Shown: positions 1 to 11,913 of the stretch, one piece after another
How the letters are laid out: every line of letters starts with the position of its first letter
Position numbering within the stretch: the stretch's first letter is position 1
Origin: Diphasiastrum complanatum
Lineage: Eukaryota > Streptophyta > Lycopodiopsida > Lycopodiales > Lycopodiaceae
Direction: 5' to 3'
Assembly (NCBI GenBank): GCA_029204225.1
Contig: CM055102.1
Span: 20,187,861 to 20,251,860, forward strand
DNA: 64,000 bases
The notes under the pieces: model-generated
Told to the model about the DNA's origin: nothing
Databases searched by the model: none
The model's input: only the letters and a program-made list of their open reading frames with translations
Position numbers and translations under genes: made by a program

Positions 1-179
1 GTCTATTAGATCTAAACAATAGTCACTCTCTCTATACGTTTTCATCACTCTAATTTCGCTTTTCATTATAGAAAGTTTTAGTAGGTAGGAAGAAATTGGG
101 AGAACCTCTCCTTTTCAGAATGAAGTTTTTAAAAGTGATTCCCTGAGGACCTCGTTTTAGTTCAATTCACTATGCATTT

Positions 180-425
180 TAGTTTTTTAAAATTGAGGTT
201 TTCTTAATCAAACAAACGTCCAATAGTAGGTTTCTCAACCACAATTCTTCCTTTGTCGCTTGAGAGGCAACTGATTCCGTAGAAGATAGAGCTATTGAGG
301 TTTGCTTGTTGTGACTTGTTCCACGAGATTGGACCGTTGTTGAGAAACAATGTAAATGTATATGTGGATCTACGAGTGTCTGCATCTCCTACCCAACTTA
401 TATCTGAATAACCATATACATTATC
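180..425 (-). pseudogene. Ty1/copia RNase H remnant
   Basis: Read on the minus strand, this is the RNase H end of a copia polyprotein. One frame gives 'YSDISWVGDADTRRST', a recognisable version of the copia 'YsDaDWAGDpdtRRSTSGY' block, followed by 'NNGPISW'. A second frame then gives 'SIALSSTESVASQATKEELW', the 'ALSSTEAEYmA...EaiWL' block. The two halves are in different frames, so at least one frameshift separates them, and the alanine-glutamate-tyrosine core is eroded. Nothing upstream on the minus strand continues the RT domain, so this is an orphan 3' fragment. It is non-functional. Confidence 0.75.
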
Positions 426-429
426 CTAT

Positions 430-1640
430 CTATGCCACACTTAACTATTTTTGCACTTAAATGTAAAGATGACTTCTTCACACCTCCATAGAAGATGACG
501 TCTTGTTAAAGCCTATTTTCAAAACCCTAGAATTATATCAGTGCATGCAAAATCTTAACATGAAAATCAACAAATTCTCTATAGTCTTGAATTGCAGATA
601 TAACACAGTGAAGGGTTTAAATCATTCAATATAGCATGGAAGCAGTTGGCCTATCCATAGAATCCTTCTTCAACAACCTAACAGGACTCATAACATGAGC
701 ATAAGACACGTTTGGTTGAATCATAACTCATGATAAGAAGCATTGGTGACACCAGAAAGCATAATACTCATAATTCGTTCTTTTTTCTTTTTTTTTGGGG
801 GGGGTGGGGGGGGGGGGGGGGGGGAAGAGTAACTTGTATAATCAAATTAACATGACCTTTGTCATAGGTACAAAGGATGGAGCTAGTAGGTTTTGAAAAT
901 TCACTAGATTGGTGTCATGAATGCTTGTAACCTAGATTTTTTAGACACGAGAACACAACAATTCAATGGGAATACAATATTAGAAGGTGCATTCAACTTC
1001 TTTAAAGTGAAGTATAAAGACAATATGCAAAGTTTCACACCACTTTCACAAAATGCATGCTTTCGCATGAGGAACATAAGCCAACATTCCATAAAGAAAC
1101 GTTAGAAGTCAATTAAACTCATTAAAAAAAAACATAGGCTATTATAGTAAAAAATCCACCTGCAAAAGGAGGATGGCATCATCCTACTTTACATAACAAG
1201 CACAAGGCGAACCTCAAATATTACACAAATTTTTTCTTTGCAGTAGAAGAAGGATAGGGATTCTTTTTACTAATGTGCCTCAATGAAGGCGAATCACTGG
1301 CACTTGGAGTTGCTCGTGCCATTAGTATCCAAAGACCTTAACATCACTCTACTCCTTCAACATTATTGACATGGTGCATGTATACAGTGACTTCAATTGT
1401 ATAAAAGGAAATTTCTTCCAATAGATGTATTATTACAAGGCCACTAGCCCAAATTTCCTTGAAACTTTTCGTCTTGCTTTTGATGAGTATTAAGAATCGA
1501 TATCTTTCTAACAAAACATGCCACAAATGTTATTTCCAATGTCCCCAATTTCAATTTTGTTGTTGAAGCAGTTTCACCACAAAACAAGGTGCAAATGGAC
1601 TCGATCTCCCTTGCCCACCCATAAACACTAGTAATTTTCA
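430..1640. other. AT-rich intergenic stretch, no gene recognised
   Basis: Apart from the homopolymer tract at 781-824 I see nothing codable. The short minus-strand ORFs at 1344-1641 read plausibly as protein but match nothing I know, and they overlap in two frames. Confidence 0.4.
781..824. repeat. T-run followed by G-run homopolymer
   Basis: A T-rich run (781-796, one C) is followed by a near-pure G run (797-824, a single T at 805). Such runs are often unstable or mis-sized in assemblies, so the exact length should not be trusted. Confidence 0.9.
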
Positions 1641-1737
1641 AGGTTTATAAGAGAACTGTAGAACTAGATAATAGAGTGGATGAAGATTAAAGATCGATTA
1701 TTCGGTTGAGTCACTCCAAGAGTAGAATAATCTGACA
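1640..1737 (-). repeat. LTR 5'-end copy (family B), minus orientation
   Basis: On the minus strand this begins 'TGTCAGATTATTCTACTC' and runs through 'CTTTAATCTTCATCCACT'. The same sequence with scattered changes begins at 5849 on the plus strand ('TGTTGGATTATTCTACTATC'). The shared start with TG suggests an LTR terminus. The copy fades out after about 100 bp. Confidence 0.55.
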
Positions 1738-1739
1738 CC

Positions 1740-3310
1740 CCCTGAAGTCATTTTCTTGGGTGATTTTGACACATTTCTTGCAAATGATGTGCTTGTGTGG
1801 CATGTTGGTACTTAAATATGTTGTAGATCATTTTGAGATCCAAGAGTAGTAGTAAGAAAGTAAAATGATTGGATCTCTTACATACACCTCAAAAACTTTA
1901 TTGGTCTAGTGAGTTGTCCCCTCCTACATGTGATTGGACCAATTCTATGCATCTCTCTCTTTTGATTGGTCACATGACAACATTACAACACAAAATTAGA
2001 CGTCACTAGCCCTCTACCATCAAGCCAAGTTTCAAAGGCCTACACTACCTCAAGCTAAGTCAAAACTAATTTTGGCCTAATCACCTATTAACATGTGTGC
2101 AAGGGGTATTGCTGGCATACGACTCCCAAAACTCAAGTTTAAGGCCTTTTGACTATTCAAACTCAACATTAATGAACTAAAATGATTATATCTACCCTCC
2201 ACAGTGGGAACATGCTCCACACATATGAGATTTACATATGTGCATGAAATTGCAAAATACTCAAGCTAGATTTTGCCTATTCTTCACAGTTTGAAGGTCT
2301 TGACATATTGTGTGTGGTGCAAATAAAGAGAGCCCTTTTTAGAAATGTTGCAAGCTGGTCTTAAGTGCTTTTGGATCAATGCTTGTCATACTTTCCATGT
2401 AAGGCAAGGCCAAAATTGCTATAATTAAAATGATGTCACCTATTATCTATTGTTTAAACCCTACGCACTCTTTGACCTTGAATAAAAGTAAATAGAAAAA
2501 ATTCTTAGATTTTGGCATATATGAATATTTTAGTGGGTTAGAGGGTGTCATATATATGGTTGCATGATACAAACGTGAAAATTACAACCTTGCAAGTGCC
2601 ACCCTATCTATGTCACCTTCTTTGTGTATGGTCATTTCAATTTCTTAATTGCATTTCAACTTGTGCCACTTGGATTGTAAAGACACCATGACTCATTTCC
2701 AAGTACAATACACGATGTTGTGATTCTTGTCACTATTATTGAAATACTTGGGTATTTAGTAGCCCCTAGTCCTTAGATGTGGCACGTCTATTAATTAGAC
2801 ATGCATATTTTCATATGCAACTTAGTTAATGGTTTAAGATAACATGTTATTATATGAACCTAATATTCATATGGAGCTTGGTATCATCACATGGATTGCC
2901 ACTATTTTATATACAGCCGTTATCCAGAGTTCACACACGAAAGCATTGCTCACTTGCTGGTACAAACTTGGATAAGGACATATTTTAAATCTTGGGAGTG
3001 ATGACCTTAAGTGATGCAATACTTTAATTATCTATATATAATAGTTTAGTTTGTCAAAAATCACTTGAGGGTTGGTCAAGCTCTCAAAGGTCGTACATAT
3101 TTCTTTGTGGTACAAGACAAGTCAAAGAGGACTTGAAATTTAATGTACTCTTGTAGTACTTACATGTGAGTACCTATACTCTTTATGAAGGTAAAAGGGT
3201 GTGCCCATAAGGTTTAAAGCACCCTCACCTATGGATAAATAATGCAAATAGAATGTTTAATAAAACTTTTTTCTTTTTCCAGGAAAGCAATTCTCAAAAT
3301 TATACTATGT
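1740..3310. other. AT-rich intergenic stretch
   Basis: No coding region or RNA gene recognised. A short block near 2200-2240 ('gggaacatgctccacacat') resembles sequence near 12675-12700, so some of this is dispersed repeat. Confidence 0.35.
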
Positions 3311-3312
3311 AT

Positions 3313-3460
3313 ACCCCTTCATAGCCCAACTGGATAAGAATTTTTATTCGGGAATAGAGACTCAAGCTCAAATCTTGGTATGTGTGCACAAGGGATACTT
3401 TGAAGCCAAAATGATTGTAATTGGTAGCCTGAACCCAATATGGCTTCTTTCCTTGGAAAA
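3313..3460 (+). mobile_element. possible tRNA-derived SINE remnant
   Basis: 'TAGCCCAACTGGATAAG' at about 3321 looks like a polymerase III A box. 'AGCTCAAATCTTGG' about 45 bp later looks like a worn B box (consensus GGTTCGAATCC). The spacing and the typical 'tagcccaactgg' opening match plant SINE heads. No clean poly-A tail or target duplication was seen, so this is tentative. Confidence 0.35.
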
Positions 3461-3464
3461 TTGT

Positions 3465-5065
3465 CCTTTCACCAAAGAATGGTAATCAAAATTAAGTTTG
3501 CTTTATGAAGGTGTTGGTATGAGAAGGCAAGTTATTCCTCATTGCACCTTTAAGAATGTGTCCATTGACATATAAAATTTTAGAATTTTGTAGCCCAACT
3601 TTCTATTGTTGCGGGAATTGCTTTCAAGTTAGCATTTAAGCTCATGACATGCATTGTTTACTTTCTTTTATGATTCATGCTTCACTTCCATTGCGCTAGC
3701 ATCATCCAATGATTGTAGAATGTTTATCTTAGAATAAGCTACATCCAAAGAACTTTTCAAAAAGCCATTTGTACATTGTCAACTTAATTCAATTGTTTGA
3801 TGTAGAGGGAGCTCAATGTTTAGCATGATGCATTTTTAAAGAAAAGTCAATAACCAAATACTAATTCATGATGTATTTATCTACATCAAATGGTGCATTT
3901 CATGTCTTGGTTTTAGGGATTGTCACCAATGACCTGGGATTGAGTAAACAATTTGGATTTTCACACAGGTGGGCCCTTTGATAATGTGTTCCCATTGAGT
4001 TAGGCCGGTGTTTCAAATCATGGGCAATGATTTGTGAGCTCTACTTGGGGGCATAAGTAAATAATCACAATTGTCCTTATTTAAGGATCATGCTAAAAAC
4101 TCAGGTGCTCATTTTGTTAATTGTGGAATTGTATGCCCTACAAGTCAATGGGAACAGACACCTTGTGTAACCAACCCTAAACCATGCTAAAATTTCAAGT
4201 TAAGGAAAGCGCTCATCATGGGGACATATATATAGGGACAAGCCCTTAGTCCACAAAATAGAGGCAACACTATATATGCATGGTTAGTCAATAATGGATA
4301 TACGTGAGTATAGGTATGTCATACTATAGTTTTCAAACCTAGTTATTAGATTTGTAAGCCTTGCCAATCTCTAAATGCATGACCATTATAATCCTCAAAT
4401 ACAAACTTATAAGTTCTATTGAGTTCTTCATGTTGTCTACTCTTACATGCTTCTATGAATTCATGTTATATAGAAAGTTTTATGAATATTTGTGCATCAA
4501 ATTAGATTACACCAACATAAAATGTTTTAATCAAATTATGATTCATGACGTTGATCAAAAGTAAATTTTCAAGCTAATTCATAAGATTAAATCATAGATG
4601 GTGACAAGAATTACCTCTTTTGAGTCATGATATGCTTCTTTTTTTTGGATAATATTGCGTAGGTACCATTTTCTACTTTAGTGTCACGTGGATGATGATA
4701 CGCCGCCCTGTTTTTATGTAACCATGCCATCCATAGTAGTGAAGATATGATTGTGCTCTTGGTAATGACTTTTCCATTTCAAAATTCTTCATAACCTACT
4801 GGTCCTTAATCTAGGACAGTATTACCAACTTTTTGAAGGTAGCATCCACCAAGGAATCTTGGTTATTAAATAAATTTCAAATATTAAGTTGTTAGTCAAG
4901 GATTACTATCCCTTGTCCATGTTGTATACATCCTACATTCTCATTAATTGAACAAGATTAGCAGAATTTTCACTAAGGCCATTCAATACAACTTGGACAA
5001 GTTCCCTTTGATTGATGGGATCACCAATCACTTATGATGTCAATTTACTCTTCCACTAGCTTTGA
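3465..5065. other. intergenic, no gene recognised
   Basis: Only short chance ORFs are present. No conserved domain, tRNA or repeat signature was recognised by eye. Confidence 0.35.
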
Positions 5066-5662
5066 GGGTGACAATCCTTGGTGGATAGTTCTCATATGAC
5101 TAGTAGTAAAAAAGGATCTTTCTCCCATATTGCATCTTATAAAGATTCATTTACATTGCAAATGACAATGAGTGCAAGATTGAGGGAATTGGTAGTGTAC
5201 CAACAGAACTAGGATCCAACAAGACCTTTAAGCTAGATAATGTTCTCTTTTTGCCTAACATCACCAAAAATCATATTAGTGTTGATGATGGACTTCAAGT
5301 TCAATTTGATGTTGATGCTTGTTTGATCAAGAAAAATAATGAGTTATTATAAGAGGGGCAAGATTTGGGAGGCCTTTCAAGTGAATTCTAATATCTAAAA
5401 CCTTTGTGGAATGATGGCTGAAAATAAGATGTCCAAAGAGGACCTTTGGCACAAGAGGTTGGGTCAACCCAATCACAAATCCATGCTTTCCATGACCAAG
5501 GAGGAGAAGGCAATTGGATTGCCCAAATCCATGTCAAGTCATGGTAAGGCTTGGGAAGCATATGCTTTGGCAAAAGCGCATAGAAAGCCATTTCCAAGGT
5601 CTACAACTTCCTCTCATCAAGTTTTTTAACTTATACATTCAGATGTACATGGATCTATCTCC
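5066..5662 (+). pseudogene. Ty1/copia protease, GAG-pre-integrase and integrase start
   Basis: Three consecutive blocks of a copia polyprotein can be read on the plus strand with frame changes. Around 5085 'DSSHMTS' recalls the end of the protease 'DSGAt.HMt' motif. Around 5160-5340 'NKTFKLDNVLFLPNI' is the usual 'l.dVLyvPni' stretch. From 5411 the ORF starting 'MMAENKMSKEDLWHKRLG' is the GAG-pre-integrase domain ('LWHrRLGH.n...l'). 'LIHSDVHGS' near 5632 is the start of the integrase core. The copy stops abruptly at about 5662, where LTR-like sequence follows. Internal stops make it non-functional. Confidence 0.7.
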
Positions 5663-5848
5663 TATTGTTTTGTCCATGTCCTGTATATAGGATTCGACAC
5701 AGTCCTAGACTTGGATACATGGTACTCTAGTACTCAAGATTATTGGTTACACCTCATTATTCCAAACTAGGCCAGTAATGTAATTAATAATCTTGTGAGT
5801 ACCCAGTCACACATATTGTGATGTGTGGAGCTATTGCATGGATTGGAA
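5663..5848 (+). repeat. LTR family A, truncated copy
   Basis: The block 'tgtccatgtcctg' through 'gtaattaataatcttgtgag' matches the LTR at 29343-29820 and weaker copies at 40.6 kb and 49.68 kb. This copy is cut at 5848, exactly where another LTR-like start ('TGTTGGATTATTC') begins. Confidence 0.6.
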
Positions 5849-6455
5849 CTGTTGGATTATTCTACTATCAAGAGTGATTCAACTGAACAATCAATCTTTA
5901 ATCTTCATCCACTTTTATCCAGTTTTGTAGTTCTATTCGTGTTTCTACACAGTCTACAGAAATACTCAAGAATCACTCCACAGGTGGCTCCGACATATCG
6001 ATGATGACGAAAGTCGAAGATGTCGGCCATGTCAAACGACAATTGTTGTTCCACCTGATATGAAGCTAAAGACTTATCCTAACTACTTTGCAAGTAAATT
6101 CTCTATAAGTCCTAACTGGATGGATGCCAGTGCATAACAGTCAACTGGCTATTGCAATCTGCGACCTAATTAGTTGTCCTATTGGATACACATCAATTGC
6201 TTTAGTATAAATAGCTGATCGTCAAATACTATCTATGCAATCCAAGAAGCTTAGTTTATATCTTAGCTCAGTATTGCTATTTGCTCTTACTGCTTATTAG
6301 TGGAAGGGCATCAAACAGAATTTTCAGCTACTCAAAGATAAGTTACAGTACGCGATTTCATCTGCAATTGTTTTGTGCTCTCATCATCTGATTTGTACAT
6401 GTTACTTACTGAATCAATCTATCTTTTTTATTGTGTTCAATATCATGTCAAAATG
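5849..6455 (+). repeat. LTR family B with TATA-like box
   Basis: It starts TGTTGGATTATTC, the same start as the inverted copy near 1737. A TATA-like 'AGTATAAATAGC' sits at about 6207, at a sensible promoter position for an LTR. The 3' limit is uncertain; I place it near 6455 by sequence character only. No primer-binding site was recognised after it. Confidence 0.45.
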
Positions 6456-6459
6456 TATG

Positions 6460-7260
6460 CTTCTCTGTAGTTATTTGTAATTGATAAATCTATTCCTTAG
6501 AGAAAATATGGGCCCAAAGAGGGCTCTATAAGAAATGCCATATAGGAGAGAGAGAAATAACAATAAGGTAATTAAAAAAATTTCTAACTTCTTTATGCAT
6601 ATGCCCGCACTACTCTCCATGAAAATAAAAATACCTTATTTTAGTCACATCAAACGTCAGCGGTGCTTAACCACAATTAAAGTATACTTTTCAAAATGTC
6701 AAAATATTCTCTCCCAATAGTTGGAAACACTCAAAAATTTGAATTAGGAGTGACATTTCAGAAACAAAGCCTACGCCATCTCTATCTCCAGGGTCGTTAG
6801 CGCCATCTCTAGCTTTGTTATTGTCATTGTGTTGTTTGCTACTATACAATAGTACTGATGACAAAGCTTTATCATCTTCATGTTGATCTGTCACCAATAT
6901 GCTCCCCTCATGACAAGAAATAACGTTATTGTAAGTACCAAATTTTTTTAAATCCAGAAAAGTGTCAGATTTGGGTTTCTCACGGAGTTGTTCTGGGACA
7001 TGTAATATCAAGACATGGCATAACTGCAAATTATTCCAAAATCAAAGTTATTGTGGAATTACTGCTGCCAACAACAATTCGTGGAGTTTATGTGTTTATG
7101 GATCATGCGAATTATTATCAAATTTTTATTATTTTCTTTGTGGATCTTGCAAGACCTATATACAAATTGACTATTGTTCCTATTTGGATAGTTGAGGCAT
7201 TAGAAGCCTTTGAAAAATAGAAGATGATGCTACAGCTTGGCAGCTACAACATGATGAAAA
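6460..7260. other. intergenic, no gene recognised
   Basis: The overlapping plus and minus ORFs at 6691-7195 show no family signature. I see nothing supportable here. Confidence 0.35.
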
Positions 7261-7261
7261 A

Positions 7262-7458
7262 TAATTAACTTCGTTCATTTCCCAGAAGATTGACAAGAGA
7301 ACACAGACCACTTATAAGGTATATCTCGACAAGTCTGTAGCTTATCTTGTTCAAGAGCTGACTACTATCAAAGAGGCACTTAGTCAGTCCGATTCCGATC
7401 TTTGGAAAGAAGCTTTGGATAAAGAGTATTCATCTCTTATCAAGACTCAGACTTGGAC
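7262..7458 (+). pseudogene. Ty1/copia reverse transcriptase N-terminal scrap
   Basis: A plus-strand frame reads 'SDSDLWKEALDKEYSSLIK' followed by 'TQTW', the opening block of copia RVT_2 ('W..Am..Ei.al..n.TW'). The same block occurs at about 10050-10135 as 'SDLWKEAMDEEYNSM'. The fragment is isolated: no YVDD region follows and sequence of another kind begins at about 7460. Confidence 0.7.
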
Positions 7459-7764
7459 TTGTTGGATTTCTATCCTCTCCATCCCTATCTCTATCTTTGC
7501 TAATCTAGATCCATTCATTATATTGTTTAAATATTCCTACAGTCACATACGCTTGAGAAATACAAGGAAAGTCATTTCAGCAATGTGGCGAATGATGTGA
7601 AAACACCAAAGGTCCGTGAACAATATGTTCTAAGTCATTTTTGACTAATGTCACATTTTTCAGAAATGCGAAAAAGCTAAAGGTGTGGAATTTTTCTGAA
7701 GGTGTCGCATTTTTGAGCCCGACATCGACTTATCCAAAGTCGACTTTTGAAGACAGGAGTGCAA

Positions 7765-7850
7765 CACTCGACTTGTCCGAAGTCTGTGACTTATCCGAAG
7801 TCTCCGACTTGTCTGAAGTCTTCGACTTCTCAAACTTGTCCAACTTCTGA
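7765..7850 (+). repeat. 18-bp tandem repeat
   Basis: Three units of 18 bp (7769-7786, 7787-7804, 7805-7822) follow 'YGACTTRTCYGAAGTCTN', then decayed partial units. Because 18 is a multiple of three, both strands stay open across it, which explains the overlapping ORFs here. It probably lies inside the LTR or leader of the copia element that follows. Confidence 0.8.
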
Positions 7851-8079
7851 TTCCGACATCGAAGTTTGTCGAATCTCTGACGTCGACTATCTGACTTCTT
7901 CAAAAGTCGATGTAAGTGCCAACTCTCAAAAGTCGATATTAACAAATTGGCAGCTCAACAGTACGTTTGTCACGACTGGACAAAATCTACAACCGAATCA
8001 GATATTGTCCGAGTGCAACTACCAACAGCACGTATTGCCTTGAATCATGTTTGTAAATTACTCATTAACTATTCTTTTA

Positions 8080-8655
8080 ATCGATTAGCCACGTGTATAT
8101 ATACAACGACTTATCAGTTATTGCGGTTAAGCCCCTAGAACAAGTTATTACAACAAGTTCTATAATCTACCTATCATTTGAAGTGCAATTGTATTGTCCT
8201 TTCTCTCAGTTATTACAAAGTATCGACTCAGAAAGAACGTGACTCTATTCTACATTCAGACTATATTTTCTACATGACTAATCAATCAATGTTCCAATAA
8301 TCTAGGTTGTGTATGTTGAATGCTTATTTCTTTTCATGTTCAAATAGATCTATACTCGCAATATTAAATTGTTATGTATGATTGATAGCTTCTGTTGATT
8401 TATCGCTTTAAGGTACCTCATCTAAATCGCTTCGCAAAGCTAAATTTATAATCAAGGTATATGTGCATGACTAGGGAATTGGCTTAGTCGATCCAACTAC
8501 TTCGAAGCTAAGATCAAGTAGGATAGACTTCGAGACATCAAAGTCGATCTGATCTCTATATTGATAGACTTGGTTGCATGCACCGAGGATTCCTTGTTGC
8601 TGCTCTTTTGCCGTGACAGGCCCTTGTCGGTTGATCCACCATTCGAATTCCAACA
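8080..8655 (+). repeat. putative 3' part of the copia 5' LTR
   Basis: Sequence upstream of the primer-binding site contains a TATA-like 'GTGTATATATACAACG' near 8093 and ends 'CCAACA' at 8655 directly before TGGTATCAAAGC. The start of the LTR was not located, so only the promoter-proximal part is claimed. Confidence 0.4.
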
Positions 8656-8788
8656 TGGTATCAAAGCAATTAATTATTGCTCCATGTTTATCTGATACCA
8701 CCATAGTATCAAAGTTATCTCCTGATATAGTGTAGACATTTGTTATAATTAATCTACTATATGCATTACACTTATCCTAAAATTCCAA

Positions 8789-9277
8789 ATGGATTCTCAA
8801 TCACAGTCTACTCTAATGGTAGACAAACTCGATGGTTTGAACTACCATTTGTGGAAATTCAAGATGAGGGTCGTATTGATGGCCAAGGAGCTTTCGAAAA
8901 TAGTCATTGGAACCGAACTACTTCCAAAAGTCGATGAGCAAGCCATTTCCAAATGGAAGCTCAGGGATGGCAAGGCTTTCGCCTTGATCACCCTTAACAT
9001 CTCTGACACACAGATTGGCCAAAGTAGACAAGCCCAATTTTCAAAAGAGGTTTGGGATATTTTGAGTACGTCATATGAAGTGAAAGATGTCACTTCGAAG
9101 CTGCATCCGAGGAAAATGTTCTTCTCACTCAGAATGTCAGAAAGTAATTATGATCAGAATCACATTCATCAATATAAAACTCTATTAGAGCATATGGCAG
9201 CAATGGGTTCAGTAGTCGAAAACTTTGACGTTGTAATGACCTTATTGACCAGTTTTCCATCCTCTTATGAAAACTGA
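8789..9277 (+). pseudogene. Ty1/copia gag (UBN2-type)
   Basis: An open frame of 162 codons starts MDSQSQSTLMVDKLDGLNY. 'LDGLNYHLWKFKMRVVL' is the usual 'L.g.Nf..W...m...L' opening of copia gag, and 'WDILSTSYE' matches 'Wd.L...Y'. The later 'FDVVMTLLTSFPSSYEN' corresponds to 'v..lL.sLP.sye'. The frame stops at 9275-9277, before any zinc knuckle, so the nucleocapsid part is absent. This is a virion structural polyprotein and is not functional as it stands. Confidence 0.8.
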
Positions 9278-9526
9278 GTGATGATGATAACCACACACTC
9301 AGATATAACATTGTCCAGATATAACATTGTCCATTGTCCAGGAGGAAACAAGAAGGAATGGAGCATCCTCATCCTCCATTATGACTCACAAGCATTATTC
9401 ACCAAGAAGAACACAAGGAAGCAATAGAAGAAGAAAGTTGTCCAACTCATTACCCAAATCATTCTAGTTATATGTTGTATCAATAGCAGCGTATGTGCAG
9501 AACCGATTTATAACTAAAGGCTCACC

Positions 9527-9775
9527 TGACCAAAATTTCTCATGAACTTTGGACATGATTCAAACCTTCATTAAAACATTTGAGAGTATTCAGATGCACT
9601 GCTTATGCTCATGTCCCAAAGGACAACAGAAAGAAATTAGATGAGCATTCGTTCAAAACTATTTTTGTTGGCTATTGCACTTCTGATGGAATGTATAGAC
9701 TATACAATATAGACATCTGTAAAGATTTTAACTAACAGGGATGTGACTTTTATCGAAGATCAGTTTATTGATTTG
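9527..9775 (+). pseudogene. Ty1/copia integrase C-terminal region
   Basis: A plus-strand frame contains 'HLRVFRCTAYAHVPKDNRKK' and then 'LDEHSFKTIFVGY', the conserved block that follows the integrase core in copia polyproteins ('HLRvFGc.aYvhvp....kLd.ks...iFlGY'). It is preceded by 'ISHELW', the end of the core. A stop interrupts the run at about 9545. Confidence 0.75.
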
Positions 9776-9955
9776 AAGGGCAAGGACCAGATGCAGTCTC
9801 CAATTTCTACCCCGACAACTGATACTTATTGGAAGGTAATTTCTATTCCTTTCAATAGTCACCCTATATAGTCAAACTCAAAAGAAGAACAAGAAGCTAA
9901 AACTTAGGAGCAGCCGAACCAGCCAACACAAAGTTGAATCTCACAACTTGAAACT

Positions 9956-11030
9956 TTGACCAGAAGATCAGCGAGTATTCAAACTCAGTCTATCCGATAC
10001 ACTGATGAGTTCGTTCACTATTCTATTCAGGAGCCAACCACAGTTGAGAAAGCTTTATCACATGCCGATTCAGATCTCTGGAAAGAAGCAATGGATGAGG
10101 AGTACAACTCAATGCTAAGAAACAATACATGGACTGTCACCGAGTTGCCAACAAACAGAAAGATAATCAACTGCAAATGGATCTTTAGGATCAGATATAA
10201 AACAGACGGTAGTATCGACAGAAGGAAAGCTCGACTCATGGCAAGGAGATTCTCACGAATTCCCAATATCGACTACTTCGAAAATTTCAGCCCAGTCGTC
10301 AAGCACACCTCTATTTGACTGCTACTTTCATATGCTACTGCAGCAAATCTTGAGGTATACCAAATGGATGTACAAACAATATTTCTCAATAGAGTTATCG
10401 AGGAGGACATCTACATGATCTAGCCAGAAGGCTATATCTTCAATGGTCGAGAAGACCAGGTATGCAGACTCCATTAAGCTTTTTATGGTCTAAAGCAATC
10501 ATCTAGAGCATGGTTTCATCATATACACGTTCTTGATTGACCATGGATTCCAATCTAGCTTTGTAAATTGTCATGTATATTTCAAAGCTATTATTTGTCA
10601 TCATGACACTTTATGTGGATGATACATTGTTGTTTGACAACAATATTGCTCTAACAAAGGATACAAAGAGGATGTTATCCCAATAATTTGAGATGACAGA
10701 TCTTGGAGAAGCACACTATTGTCTCGAGATTCAAATCCACAGAGACAAGAGTAGAAGACTTCTCTATATCACCCAACAGAGGTACTTCCATAGTTTGTTG
10801 ACGAAATTCAATTTCATGAATTGCTGTACACAATCCCATGGATCCAGGTCTCAAATTATCCAAGGAACAGTGCCCTCAGACCAACGAGGAGAAGGTGGAA
10901 ATGAAGGGGTATCCATACTAATCTATTATCGGGTCCTTGATATATGTAATGACCTTGACCAGGCCAGATCTTGCATATGCCATCAGTTCCTTGAGTCAGT
11001 ATGTGACCAATCCTAGCATGATGCCTTTAA
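9956..11030 (+). pseudogene. Ty1/copia reverse transcriptase (RVT_2), broken
   Basis: The domain opens with 'LWKEAMDEEYNSMLRNNTW' and 'KWIFRIRYKTDGSIDRRKAR', then 'FENFSPVVKHTSI' with a stop at 10316-10318. Past the stop the same frame gives 'YATAANLEVYQMDVQTIFLN' and, after two more stops, 'FYGLKQSSRAWF'. The catalytic block 'LYVDDTLLFDNN' is at about 10610. The C-terminal part includes 'FEMTDLGEAHYCLEIQIHRD' and 'YFHSLLTKF'. At least four stops and one frameshift are present, and the domain ends at about 11030 without RNase H. Confidence 0.85.
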
Positions 11031-11044
11031 AAAAATTATTATAG

Positions 11045-11225
11045 TAGAAACTCGACTCGCATTTTTTAGAATTTTTTCATACTGTATCGACTCGAAAAAT
11101 TCGAGATTTTTTGATACTCAACAATCAGAATTTTTCGATATGGTATCGACTCAAAAAATCTGTAATTTTTCGAGTTAGTGTATATTTTCTGAGTCTTTGT
11201 ATATTTTCTCGAGTTCTTGTAAATT
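11045..11225 (+). repeat. degenerate TCGA/TTTTT repeat
   Basis: Variants of 'tatcgactcgaaaaattcgag' and 'gagttNttgtatattttctc' recur at irregular intervals. The tract lies directly after the truncated RT and may be part of the element's LTR or 3' untranslated region. No clear period was found. Confidence 0.5.
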
Positions 11226-11229
11226 TTGA

Positions 11230-11910
11230 TATTGTCAGTCTAAAATCAGACCCAACGACTTCGTATTGACAGTCCGCCCACTTGTACATGTATTAACTAT
11301 AATGAGGCGGTTGTAATAACTGCAACAGAAGGTAGTTGTAGATACTTTGTAAGATATTATACTAGAATTTTCATCAGAAAACAGCTTCTGATTATTCGAG
11401 TTTTTAATCATCAACAAACTCAGCTGAAGCCATTTTTGCACCTACTGATTCGCGCCAGCTTCAAGCTCTTGTACTCACGTTTTTGCAAAATCACTCCTTA
11501 ATCTATGATTTTTGGCAATATCTCTCTCAGCTTCAACATGCACTCAAAAAATTAGAAAAACTCATTTAATGCACCTGAACCAAGCTTCAAATTTAATTTT
11601 TTGGCTGATCTAATCCAAGAACAAATCATAGGGATAGAATCTCTATAGAAAAAGCTTGAATTTGCACTAAAAATCTCTAAATTTGGGTGTGTGAGTCAAA
11701 CTATACATAAATTTGAATTTTCTCAACCAAAATCTGATCTGTATGGCCCCACACGTGTGAAATGTACTCATACAGCCCACAACAAGTTTTGGTCCAAAAT
11801 TTTTGAGTATAGCTATCAAATCCAACTCGCCACATCAAAATTAGCTAGTTTCCAAAAACTTGCTAATTTGGGCTTAGTTTTGGATCAACCCCATCAATAT
11901 CAATAAATCC
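11230..11910. other. AT-rich stretch, probably LTR-derived
   Basis: No coding region recognised. It lies beside the minus-strand primer-binding site at 11920 and may be internal sequence of that element. Confidence 0.3.
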
Positions 11911-11913
11911 TCT

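Larger units (their letters stand above)
8656..11030 (+). mobile_element. internally deleted Ty1/copia element
   Basis: Parts of one copia element occur in the right order and strand. These are a tRNA-Met-type primer-binding site TGGTATCAAAGC (8656-8667), gag (8789-9277), the integrase C-terminal region (about 9527-9775) and RT (about 9956-11030). The zinc knuckle, protease and integrase core are missing, so a deletion removed the middle. No 3' LTR could be paired by eye. The copy is dead. Confidence 0.75.

Noticed and set aside
781-824. G-run as a G-quadruplex regulatory site
   Set aside because: A single homopolymer with no gene nearby and likely length error; a functional claim is not supportable.
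1344-1641. Overlapping minus-strand ORFs that read like one frameshifted protein
   Set aside because: The wording suggested a retroelement at first, but no motif of protease, RT, integrase or gag could be pointed to.
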